Part shown: positions 1 through 7,589 of the stretch, one piece after another
Position numbering within the stretch: the stretch's first letter is position 1
Layout: every line of letters starts with the position of its first letter
NCBI RefSeq assembly: GCF_000014005.1
Contig: NC_008009.1
Span: 4,278,001-4,342,000, forward strand
Origin: Candidatus Koribacter versatilis Ellin345
GTDB taxonomy: Bacteria > Acidobacteriota > Terriglobia > Terriglobales > Acidobacteriaceae
Reading direction: 5' to 3'
DNA length: 64,000 bases
Translations under genes and position numbers: made by a program
Notes under the pieces: generated by a model
Seen by the model: only the letters and a program-made list of their open reading frames with translations
What the model was told of the DNA's origin: nothing
Database searches by the model: none

Positions 1-2
1 CG

Positions 3-101
3 GTTCGCGCTGCCCTTGCACAGATCCAGACCCAGATGGCGCAGAGTCCTGCGGCGTTGACGTTGCCGACGATGACGGGGATCTTCGCGCAGGCGCACTG
101 A
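3..101 (+). CDS. C-terminal end of an unidentified protein (truncated by window edge)
   Basis: An open frame runs in from the left edge and stops with TGA at 99-101, giving about 32 residues rich in Ala, Gln, Leu and Thr (ending IFAQAH). The other two plus frames give less protein-like sequence or an early stop. Too little is present to name a family. It is the only plus-strand candidate before the REP-like hairpin at 130-175 and converges on the minus-strand gene at 163-564. Confidence 0.35.
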   Translation, partial: VRAALAQIQTQMAQSPAALTLPTMTGIFAQAH

Positions 102-129
102 GCGTGAAAAGAGCGATTAAAAGATAGGA

Positions 130-175
130 GTCCTTCGACTTCGCACGCTTTGCGTGCTTTGCTCACGATGACAAG
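130..175. repeat. REP-like palindromic element, copy 1
   Basis: The element begins TCCTTCG, contains a perfect 6-bp hairpin (GCACGC-TTT-GCGTGC at 143-157) and ends GATGACAAG. A second, shorter copy with the same two ends lies at 51693-51719. It sits between two converging genes, a typical place for REP-type elements. The hairpin could also serve as a weak bidirectional terminator, though no T-tract follows. Confidence 0.5.
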
Positions 176-564
176 CGGAGAAGGTCGGGCGGCACCTGTT
201 TGAACGTGATGCCGCAGACAAAACGCGGCGTCAGTTCGCTGCGCCCCCAACGCAAAACTTCCCAGTGCACGCGGACGAACTTGGTGGCTTTGTCGGCGCT
301 CAGGTCGATAAGCGTGGGGTATTCGCCGGTATAGAAGTGTTGTGGCAGCGTCGCCAGCGGCGTTGTTGCCCAGGTGGTTCCGTCGGCGGACCCTTGCAGC
401 CAGAGCTCGATGTATTCCTGCTCGATGGCTTCCGTAATCTTCAATGTCAGCAGGAAAACGCGATTGTCGGCGTGAATTTCAACGGCGGGGCTGTCGCCCT
501 TTTGGGCAAGTATGGTGCCGCTGGGGACGAGCACAACATCAACGACGGGTTCGAGTACAGACAT
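163..564 (-). CDS. Hypothetical protein, 133 aa
   Basis: I do not recognise this protein. It has no signal peptide, membrane segment or cysteine cluster (one Cys). The sequence alternates short hydrophobic and polar stretches (for example VFLLTLKITEA, FVRVHWEVL), which suggests a beta-rich globular fold. ATG at 564 is preceded by GAGG with 7-nt spacing, which supports this start. It follows the secreted protein at 632-1342 after 67 bp on the same strand and may be the last gene of the ruvC-side transcript. The opposite strand carries a long open frame that I regard as a shadow. Confidence 0.65.
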   Translation of the reverse strand: MSVLEPVVDVVLVPSGTILAQKGDSPAVEIHADNRVFLLTLKITEAIEQEYIELWLQGSADGTTWATTPLATLPQHFYTGEYPTLIDLSADKATKFVRVHWEVLRWGRSELTPRFVCGITFKQVPPDLLRLSS

Positions 565-631
565 AATTTTGCCTCATGACCCATCCAGTCTGCCCGATTC
601 CCTGCCCGTCGCCAGTGACGCGCGTCACAAG

Positions 632-1342
632 CTACTTCGCGGCGGAAGTTTGAGGGTTGGGCAGCGCCGCTACGCGCAACATATCTTTGGCGCGTTGCTG
701 CGACATGCGCATCATGTTGGGATCGTCGATGATTTTCTGCAGAATTGGCGCGATGGAGCCGAACTCCAAGGCATTTCCCTGCTTCTGCTCTTCCTGCAAC
801 GCCTTCAGATCGGCCTCAACTCCGAGCTTATCGAAGCGGAAGTCATGCCTGAGTTTGCGGCCCATCTCAGCTGTAGTGGCAATGGATTGGAAGATGTGCG
901 TCAGATCGCGGACCAGCGGGTTCTCGGAGTAGTTGTATCTGGTAGAGGAATCGCGGCTGCCGTCTTTGTAGGTGAGCGTCTTGACGCCGGTTTTCGCGAC
1001 CTTGGCCTTGGTGTCGTAGTTCCCGTCTTTGAAGTAATCCAGCTTCTCGGCGGCATCGAAGATCTTCGTGCGCGTTGCTTCGGAGGCGGTCCACTCGACG
1101 GAGTAGGCATCGGGAGCGCTGCCACCTTTCTCATCGGCTGCAGGCTCGCAGTGGTAGGTGGCGCGGCCGGTGGAGTCCACAGAAATCTCGTAACGCGGCG
1201 GGTTTTGCACGCTCCAATCGAAGACAAATTGCACGGCCGCGGTGCCGGCCTTCGCCGGAGGCAAGGAAGGTGCCGGTTCCTGCGCGCCGGCGGCGAGGGA
1301 CACGAAAAGCAGGATCGAGAGCACGAGGGTCGTTCGCTTCAT
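632..1342 (-). CDS. Hypothetical secreted protein, 236 aa
   Basis: The N-terminus is a clear Sec signal peptide (MKRTTLVLSILLFVSLAAGA, then QEP). The mature part contains charged, tyrosine-rich segments but no motif that I recognise, so function is unknown; it is presumably periplasmic. There is no Shine-Dalgarno. Instead TAGAAT lies 9 nt before the ATG (plus-strand positions 1352-1357), so the gene may be transcribed leaderless from its own promoter although ruvC lies only 45 bp upstream. Confidence 0.75.
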   Translation of the reverse strand: MKRTTLVLSILLFVSLAAGAQEPAPSLPPAKAGTAAVQFVFDWSVQNPPRYEISVDSTGRATYHCEPAADEKGGSAPDAYSVEWTASEATRTKIFDAAEKLDYFKDGNYDTKAKVAKTGVKTLTYKDGSRDSSTRYNYSENPLVRDLTHIFQSIATTAEMGRKLRHDFRFDKLGVEADLKALQEEQKQGNALEFGSIAPILQKIIDDPNMMRMSQQRAKDMLRVAALPNPQTSAAK

Positions 1343-1387
1343 CAGGCAAGAATTCTACGACAGCACGTGGCGGTGATGCGCGGCGAA

Positions 1388-1888
1388 TCAGGCTTTGGCG
1401 TGCATGCGCGTCAAGGTAGCCGAAGTGTGCAGGTGGCAGATCGCAATGGCGAGCGCATCGGCGACATCGGCTGGCTCGGGGACCTGCGGCAGGTTGAGCA
1501 GGCGCGCGACCATTGCCTGCACCTGGCATTTTTCGGCCTTGCCGTACCCCACGACCGCGCTTTTCACCGCGAGCGGCGCGTAGGTAGCGACGCGCAGACC
1601 ACATTCTGCAACCGCCAGCATCGCGACGCCACGAACGTGTCCGAGCTTCAGCGCGGATTTGGCGTTCACGGCGTAGAAGACGTCTTCAATCGCGACGACC
1701 TCGGGGTCGTGCTCACGAATGACCGAGCAGAGTTCGCGGAAAATCTTGGCAAGTTTGTTTTCCAGCGGGTCGCGGGCCGAGAGGTGAACCGCGCCGGCAA
1801 CAATGCAGTGCAGGCGGGCGCGGTCGTCGGATTCAACAATGCCGAAGCCGGTGTATTCGGAGCCGCAATCGATGCCCATGACCCGCAT
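1388..1888 (-). CDS. ruvC: Crossover junction endodeoxyribonuclease RuvC
   Basis: RuvC resolves Holliday junctions with RuvAB at the end of recombinational repair. At 166 aa it has the family's usual length. The four acidic catalytic residues are present: D7 (MGIDCG), E68 (AIEDVF), and D141 and D144 (PADVADALAIAICH). ruvA and ruvB are not in the window. ATG at 1888 is preceded by TACTCT at a distance of 6 nt and by no Shine-Dalgarno, suggesting a leaderless transcript. A second possible ATG is three codons downstream. It lies 52 bp after the small YbdD gene on the same strand. Confidence 0.95.
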   Translation of the reverse strand: MRVMGIDCGSEYTGFGIVESDDRARLHCIVAGAVHLSARDPLENKLAKIFRELCSVIREHDPEVVAIEDVFYAVNAKSALKLGHVRGVAMLAVAECGLRVATYAPLAVKSAVVGYGKAEKCQVQAMVARLLNLPQVPEPADVADALAIAICHLHTSATLTRMHAKA

Positions 1889-1940
1889 ATCGGCAGAGTA
1901 GCACGGGTCGGTGCGGGTGAGGATTGTGAATCGGGCACCC

Positions 1941-2105
1941 TTAGCAGCAGCGCGGGCGGCGCTCCTGGCTGGCCCGGCGATCGCGCTGGAAGTGCGCGTA
2001 AGACTCGGCGGAGTTTGCGAGTTGGTGCGAGCGGAGGAAGCGGTCGTAGGCGGCTTCGTCGAAGATCTCGCGCAGTGCCGCCCAGATCAGACGCAAGGCC
2101 TTCAT
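1941..2105 (-). CDS. YbdD/YjiX family small protein (CstA partner)
   Basis: This 54-aa protein has the family hallmark of a short soluble helical protein with a Y-x-R/N-F core and a C-terminal Cys-Cys (ends RPRCC). In enterobacteria YbdD and YjiX are encoded directly after the CstA and BtsT transporters, and the same arrangement holds here: its ATG (2105-2103) overlaps the cstA stop codon in an ATGA junction, so translation is coupled. I chose this start over an upstream in-frame one because of that overlap and because AGGAACAAGC lies just before it. It probably assists or regulates the transporter. Confidence 0.85.
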   Translation of the reverse strand: MKALRLIWAALREIFDEAAYDRFLRSHQLANSAESYAHFQRDRRASQERRPRCC

Positions 2106-4147
2106 GCTTGTTCCTCCGCGAAGTGCGAGGCGACAAACGGAGCTTCGCGGACAGTCGCGGCTTTTCGACCGCTCAGCACGCGCACCCACTCGATGATGGA
2201 TTCGATCACGACCAGGCTTACGAGGAAGACGAGCACCGTGGTGATGGCAGCATCGAGGCGGTCATTGAAGATCAGTTGCGACGTCTGATGCGATATGTTG
2301 GGCTGCGACGCGAGTTGACGGGCGTGGGCAAGGAAGCCGATTCGCGGATTCGGGTTGAGGACTTTTTCGTACGCTGCGCCAAAGGTGATCGCGACCAAAA
2401 CGATCAGCGGCACCAGCGTTACGAAGGCGTAGCGGGCGCGGCCCATCTTGATGACGATGGTGGTGGCAACGCAAAGCGCGACCGCAGCAAGTAATTGGTT
2501 GGAGATGCCGAAGAGTGGCCACATGGAGTTGATGCCGCCAAGCGGGTCCTTCACGCCCTGCCAGAGGAAGTATCCCCACAGACCGACGATGATCGCGGAC
2601 GTCAGCACGATGCTCGGGTAAGAACTGGTGCGGCCAAGCGGCTTCCACACGTGGCCGAGCGCGTCTTGCAGCATGAAGCGCCCAACGCGGGTGCCGGCGT
2701 CGAGCACGGTGAGGATGAAAAGCGCCTCGAACATGATGGCGAAGTGGTACCAGATCGCCATTACCGCCTCGCCACCGAGCGAGTGCGCGAAGATGTGCGC
2801 CATGCCGACAGCGAATGCCGGCGCGCCGCCGGTGCGGTTGAAGAGCGTCTGCTCGCCGACGGCGTGCGCGAGTTGCGCCATCTGCGCGGCGTCCACCGGG
2901 AATCCCCAGGAAGTGATTTTGGCGGCGGCATCGGCAGGGTTGGCGCCGACGATGCCCGCCGGGCTATTCACCGCGAAGTACACGCCGGGCTGGATCACGC
3001 ACGCGGCGATCGTCGCCATGATTGCAACCAGCGATTCGCAGAGCATCGCGCCGTAGCCGACGAGGCGCGTTTCCGTCTCGCGCTGGATTAGCTTGGGCGT
3101 GGTGCCGCTCGAGATCAGCGCATGAAATCCGCTGATTGCGCCGCAGGCGATGGTGATAAACGCGAACGGGAAGAGATTTCCGGCGAAGACCGGCCCAGTG
3201 CCGTCAATAAAGCGAGTAAGCGCGGGCATGTGCAGTTGCGGCCGCGAAATCACGATACCGACCGCGAGGATCGCGATGGTGCCGAGTTTCACGAAGGTGC
3301 TCAAGTAATCACGCGGCGCAAGCAGCAGCCAGACCGGCAACGCCGAGGCGGCAAAGCCGTAAATGATGATCGCGATGGCGAGCGTCGTCGCGGAGTAGGT
3401 GAACCATCCGGCGTACGCGGTGTGCGAGACCCATTGTCCGCCAAAGATCGCAGCCATTACGCAGATGAAGCCGAGAACGCTGGCTTCCATCACTTTGCCC
3501 GGACGAATACGGCGCAGGTATAGGCCCATCAGCAGCGCGATCGGGATCGTCATGCCGATGGTGAAGGTGCCCCACGGGCTTCCCTTCAGCGCGTTGACGA
3601 CGATGAGCGCAACCGCGCCGAGCAGGATGATGATGATCGCGACGACCGCGAAAAATGCCACGAAGCCACCGACTTTGCCGATCTCTTCGCGGGCCATTTC
3701 GGTTAGCGATTTGCCGTCGCGACGCACGGAAAAGACGAGAGTGACGAAGTCCTGCACGCATCCGCCGAGGACGGCGCCAACGAGGATCCATAGAGTTCCG
3801 GGAAGATAGCCGAATTGCGCCGCGAGTACCGGGCCGACGAGCGGGCCGGGACCGGCGATGGCGGCGAAGTGGTGTCCGAAGACAACCCATTTGTTGGTGG
3901 GAACGAAATCGCGTCCGTTATCGAGGCGCTCGGCTGGCGTGGCTCGACGGCTGTCGAGGACGAGGACTTTGGTCGCGATGAACTTGCTATAGAAACGGTA
4001 ACCGACGGCGTAGGTGCAGAGCGCGGCCACGACCAGCCACATCGCGTTGATGGACTCGCCGCGCCGCAGTGCGATGGTGGCGATGGAGAGCGCGCCCACG
4101 ACGATGACAGCGGCCCAGATGAGGGCACGAACCACGCGGTTCCGCAT
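2102..4147 (-). CDS. cstA: CstA family carbon-starvation transporter (pyruvate/peptide uptake)
   Basis: This 681-aa, very hydrophobic polytopic inner-membrane protein matches the CstA family (N-terminal CstA domain and C-terminal five-TM domain), including the segment RRATPAERLDNGRDFVPTNK and the glycine-rich AGPGPLVGPVLAAQFGYLPG typical of the family. E. coli CstA and its paralogue BtsT import pyruvate and have been linked to peptide use under carbon starvation. The exact substrate here is inferred. I start at ATG 4147 (MRNRVV) rather than an in-frame TTG five codons upstream, since GGGG lies before the ATG. Its stop overlaps the YbdD start. A receiver-domain protein is encoded 70 bp upstream on the same strand and may take part in its control. 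Confidence 0.93.
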   Translation of the reverse strand: MRNRVVRALIWAAVIVVGALSIATIALRRGESINAMWLVVAALCTYAVGYRFYSKFIATKVLVLDSRRATPAERLDNGRDFVPTNKWVVFGHHFAAIAGPGPLVGPVLAAQFGYLPGTLWILVGAVLGGCVQDFVTLVFSVRRDGKSLTEMAREEIGKVGGFVAFFAVVAIIIILLGAVALIVVNALKGSPWGTFTIGMTIPIALLMGLYLRRIRPGKVMEASVLGFICVMAAIFGGQWVSHTAYAGWFTYSATTLAIAIIIYGFAASALPVWLLLAPRDYLSTFVKLGTIAILAVGIVISRPQLHMPALTRFIDGTGPVFAGNLFPFAFITIACGAISGFHALISSGTTPKLIQRETETRLVGYGAMLCESLVAIMATIAACVIQPGVYFAVNSPAGIVGANPADAAAKITSWGFPVDAAQMAQLAHAVGEQTLFNRTGGAPAFAVGMAHIFAHSLGGEAVMAIWYHFAIMFEALFILTVLDAGTRVGRFMLQDALGHVWKPLGRTSSYPSIVLTSAIIVGLWGYFLWQGVKDPLGGINSMWPLFGISNQLLAAVALCVATTIVIKMGRARYAFVTLVPLIVLVAITFGAAYEKVLNPNPRIGFLAHARQLASQPNISHQTSQLIFNDRLDAAITTVLVFLVSLVVIESIIEWVRVLSGRKAATVREAPFVASHFAEEQA

Positions 4148-4216
4148 TGCAAAGGACCCCAAGAGCTAAGGTGCGGCTATTGTCGCGGAAGAGCGCGGGC
4201 GAAGCAAACCGGAATG

Positions 4217-4735
4217 CTAGGGCATTTCGTCGAAGAGCATGCTGCACAGCCGGCGCGAGAGGACATCGAGCCGGAAAGGCTTCTGGAGGAAGTTCGCCGG
4301 GGCGATTTCGGAGCCGAGGATATCAGGAGTGTGGCCTGACATGAATAAGACCTGCATCTCCGGCACGAGCGCGCAGGCTTCGCGCGCGAGGGTTGCGCCG
4401 TGAACGTCGGGAAGAAGAACGTCGCAAAGGAGGAGATCGGGGCGGAGGCCTTCCTGCAGGAGACGGATCGCTTCCCCGGCTGAATTGGCGCCGTGAACGT
4501 CGTAGCCATCGAGGGCGAGGAACTCGCAAACGGCTTCGCGCAGGAGAGGCTGGTCATCCACCATAAGAATGAGCGCAGCCTCGTGCGGCGGAGTGCGACG
4601 AAGCGGCAGGCTGTCCGCAGGAAGGTCGAACTCAGGCGTCTGGCCCTGGGCGGCGGAGAGGCGGAAGACCGCAAGAACCTTGAACCAGCGCAAGGCGTCA
4701 GTTGGGGGGAGAAAGATATAGTTTCCGGCGCTCAT
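4217..4735 (-). CDS. Stand-alone response-regulator receiver protein with N-terminal extension
   Basis: The protein is 172 aa. Residues ~55-165 form a CheY-like receiver: acidic pair D60-D61 (LMVDDQ), phosphoacceptor D105 (LLCDVLLPD), S133 and K152 (LQKPF). There is no DNA-binding or enzymatic output domain, so it probably acts by protein contact. Ahead of the receiver is an unusual ~50-residue extension (GNYIFLPPTDALRWFKVLAVF) that I cannot assign. The start ATG 4735 has GGAGAGG upstream. No histidine kinase is nearby. cstA follows on the same strand, which suggests, but does not show, a link to carbon uptake. Confidence 0.8.
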   Translation of the reverse strand: MSAGNYIFLPPTDALRWFKVLAVFRLSAAQGQTPEFDLPADSLPLRRTPPHEAALILMVDDQPLLREAVCEFLALDGYDVHGANSAGEAIRLLQEGLRPDLLLCDVLLPDVHGATLAREACALVPEMQVLFMSGHTPDILGSEIAPANFLQKPFRLDVLSRRLCSMLFDEMP

Positions 4736-4868
4736 CGCACCTCTCCGTTCAGGGTGTTCTGGTGCTTGTATCGGCGGGCGGGTGGAAAACTTGAGGGCGC
4801 CGCAATCCACATTTCCACCGATTGGAGTGCCCCGCCGATTCTGTTAGGCTCCAAATTACTGATCCGCT

Positions 4869-7589
4869 ATGGGCTCGCAACAATCCCGTATCGACCGGGC
4901 CGTGGCGCTCGCACGGGCCGGAGCCACCGTTATCGCCGACAATACGCGCGCTGCACGACGGTTGCGCCTGGAAGCCGAGTGGCAGGTGCTGCAGGAAAAA
5001 CGCGTCTGCGCAACCCCCGACGTACTTCCCTTTGAAGCGTGGATCCAACGCACCTGGACTGACGCCCTGCTGGCCGGCGTGGTGGACCGAGCGCTGCTCA
5101 AGGCAAACGTGGTCGCGGCACTATGGCGCGAAATCGTGGCGAATTCCACTCCGGGACGCGACTTGCTCAGCCACAATGCAGCGGCGGAACAGGCACAGCA
5201 GGCGTGGAAGCTCATCTTCGACTACAAGCTGCCGCGCAGCCGCGCGCTCTATTCCGAGACCGCTGAGAGCAAGGCTTTCCACGACTGGGCCGAGGCGTTC
5301 GAAGAACGCTGCGAGCGCGAAGGATGGATTGATTCTTCCGCGGCGACGGAACAGATCGCTGCCCGCGCCGAGCAGTTGCCGAATCTGCCGAAACAAATCG
5401 TGGCATTCGGATTCGATCGCTTTACTCCGGCGCAGGAAGCTTTGTGGCGCGCGCTACGCAACGCTGGGTGCGAGGTAACAGTGCTGGCGCCGGAATCGGA
5501 GAGCAACAAAGACCACGCTCGAGGATTGGCGTGCGCGGATCCGAGCGACGAGATCCGAACCTCCGCGCTGTGGGCGCGGAAGAAACTGGAAGAAAACCCG
5601 TCGGCGCGTGTGGGCGTAATCGTTCCGCGGTTGGAAGGCCTGCGCGAAACCTTCGCGACCATCTTTGAAGATGTGCTGCATCCGGAGAACCGGCTATTGA
5701 CGCGGACCGCGACGGCGCGGGCTTTCGAGATCTCGTTGGGCAGGCCGCTCTCCGAGCACCCCATGGTGCGGGCGGCGCTACGGATTTTGCGGCTGGCGAC
5801 CTCAAGCTTGAACGCCGAGGAATTCAGCGCGCTGTTGCGGTCGCGTTACATCGCGGGCGGGACGAACGAGGCGTCGGCGCGGGCGCTGGTTGATTTCGAG
5901 TTGCGAAGGAAGTTGCGCGCGACTGTGACCTTGGCGCAGGTGCTCAGCGGCAAGGCAGAAGAAAAGGTCGTGGGCGCCCCGAAGATGGCGAAGATGCTGC
6001 GCGCGTTTTTCGCGAAACCGGCAAAGACCGGCAAACTCACGCACACGGAGTGGGCCGCCGAGGCGCAGCGCATTCTGCGGATAATGGGATGGCCGGGCGA
6101 TGAAGGCGAGTTCTCGCTGAACAGTGAGGAGTTCCAGGTCAGCAAGAAGTGGGAAGAGTTGCTGAAGGATTTCTGCGCCCTCGACCAGGCTCTGCCCTTG
6201 AAAACAGCGAGCGAAATGCTGCGCGAGTTGGAGCGCGCCGCGGCCGAGGCGACCTTTGCGGCGGAGAACGAGGCAGCGCCGGTGCAGATTGTTGGCCCGC
6301 TCGCGGCCTCGGGCGAAACTTTCGATGCACTGTGGTTCTGCGGGTTGAGCGACGAGACCTGGCCGCAGAAGGGCCATCCGAATCCGTTCATTCCGTTTGC
6401 CCTGCAGAAATCAGCAGGGGCCCCGAACACGTCGGCGGAGTGGAACCTGCGCGATGGCGAACGCAGAACCGCACGCCTCTTGCAGAGTGCGAACGAGTGT
6501 GTGCTCAGTTGGCCGCAGAGAAACGACGACGGAGAGTTGCGGCCATCGCCGCTGCTGGCTGGGGTCCCTCCGGCGACTGACTTAGAAATCGCCGATGTAC
6601 GCGACTGGAATTCCTTGCAGAAGGGCGCGTTGCTGGAGCGTTATGACGATGAGAAAGCACCGGCGATCGCGAACGAGGAACTAAAGCGACGCGGAACAAC
6701 CGTATTGCAGTGGCAGTCGGGATGCCCGTTTCGCGCCTTCGCACAAACGCGGCTGGCGGCGGAGAAATTGGAAGAGAGTCCGCTGGGGGCGAATGCCATT
6801 GAGCGCGGCAACATAGTGGACACCGCGCTGCGGTTCGTGTGGGAGGAACTGCGGGAGTCGAGCAACCTCAACGGCGGAATCCCCACCATGACACTGGAAT
6901 TCGTGATTGCCGGTGCGATCGAACGCGCGCTGCTGGAAGAATTTCCGTCCGGTGAAGAGAGTTGGCTGGTACGGCATCGCGAGATCGAACGCGAGCGGCT
7001 GAGCAAACTGGTGCACGATTGGCTCGATGTCGAGAGAAAGCGGCATCCGTTCCATTCGGTGCGCTCACAGGTCAACGTCACGGTTAAGCTTGGCGAACTG
7101 GAGTTGAAAGGTCGCATCGATCGCCTGGACCAAACGGTTGATGGCGAATATGTCGTCATTGACTACAAGACGACTCGCAAGGACCTGGCCACAAGCTTGT
7201 GGGAGATGCCGCGTCCGCAGGAGCCGCAGCTACCGATCTACGCAGTGGGGCAGCAATTGGAAAGCCACGAAGTCGCGGGAGTCGCCTTCGCGCAGGTGCG
7301 GGCCGGTAAACCGAAGTACAGCGGACTGGCAACGCGAAAAGAAATTTTCGGCGACAGCAAAAACCTTGCGAAGTTTGGCGAATTTGCAGAAACCCTGGCC
7401 ACGTGGCAGCCGGAGTTGGAGAAGCTTGCGGGAGAACTGTTAGCCGGGCACGCGGAGGTGGATCCAAAAGTTCCGCCGGGGGTGACCAACACCACGTGCA
7501 GACACTGTCACCTGGGATCGCTGTGTCGCATCGCCGAGTTGCCGCTCATTGCCGATGAAGGCGGCGAGGAGGACAGCGATGAAGAGTAA
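4869..7589 (+). CDS. addB: AddB-type nuclease subunit of an AddAB/RexAB recombination complex
   Basis: This 906-aa protein is the nuclease partner of the downstream helicase in double-strand-break end processing. The C-terminal PD-(D/E)XK nuclease is visible (GRIDRLD, then VVIDYKTTRK with D765 and K767). Four cysteines expected of an AddB 4Fe-4S cluster are present: C619 (SGCPFRAF) and C877, C880, C886 (TCRHCHLGSLC). A Walker A motif is not apparent in the N-terminal part, as in many AddB proteins, which keep a helicase fold without ATPase activity. Its end overlaps the addA start by 11 nt, indicating coupled translation. The ATG has no clear Shine-Dalgarno. Confidence 0.88.
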   Translation: MGSQQSRIDRAVALARAGATVIADNTRAARRLRLEAEWQVLQEKRVCATPDVLPFEAWIQRTWTDALLAGVVDRALLKANVVAALWREIVANSTPGRDLLSHNAAAEQAQQAWKLIFDYKLPRSRALYSETAESKAFHDWAEAFEERCEREGWIDSSAATEQIAARAEQLPNLPKQIVAFGFDRFTPAQEALWRALRNAGCEVTVLAPESESNKDHARGLACADPSDEIRTSALWARKKLEENPSARVGVIVPRLEGLRETFATIFEDVLHPENRLLTRTATARAFEISLGRPLSEHPMVRAALRILRLATSSLNAEEFSALLRSRYIAGGTNEASARALVDFELRRKLRATVTLAQVLSGKAEEKVVGAPKMAKMLRAFFAKPAKTGKLTHTEWAAEAQRILRIMGWPGDEGEFSLNSEEFQVSKKWEELLKDFCALDQALPLKTASEMLRELERAAAEATFAAENEAAPVQIVGPLAASGETFDALWFCGLSDETWPQKGHPNPFIPFALQKSAGAPNTSAEWNLRDGERRTARLLQSANECVLSWPQRNDDGELRPSPLLAGVPPATDLEIADVRDWNSLQKGALLERYDDEKAPAIANEELKRRGTTVLQWQSGCPFRAFAQTRLAAEKLEESPLGANAIERGNIVDTALRFVWEELRESSNLNGGIPTMTLEFVIAGAIERALLEEFPSGEESWLVRHREIERERLSKLVHDWLDVERKRHPFHSVRSQVNVTVKLGELELKGRIDRLDQTVDGEYVVIDYKTTRKDLATSLWEMPRPQEPQLPIYAVGQQLESHEVAGVAFAQVRAGKPKYSGLATRKEIFGDSKNLAKFGEFAETLATWQPELEKLAGELLAGHAEVDPKVPPGVTNTTCRHCHLGSLCRIAELPLIADEGGEEDSDEE

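Noticed and set aside
512-2494. 660-codon plus-strand open frame
   Set aside because: It lies antisense to ruvC, two hypothetical genes and the cstA end. Composition is Arg/Gly-rich without motifs; it is a shadow frame caused by high-G+C codon bias.
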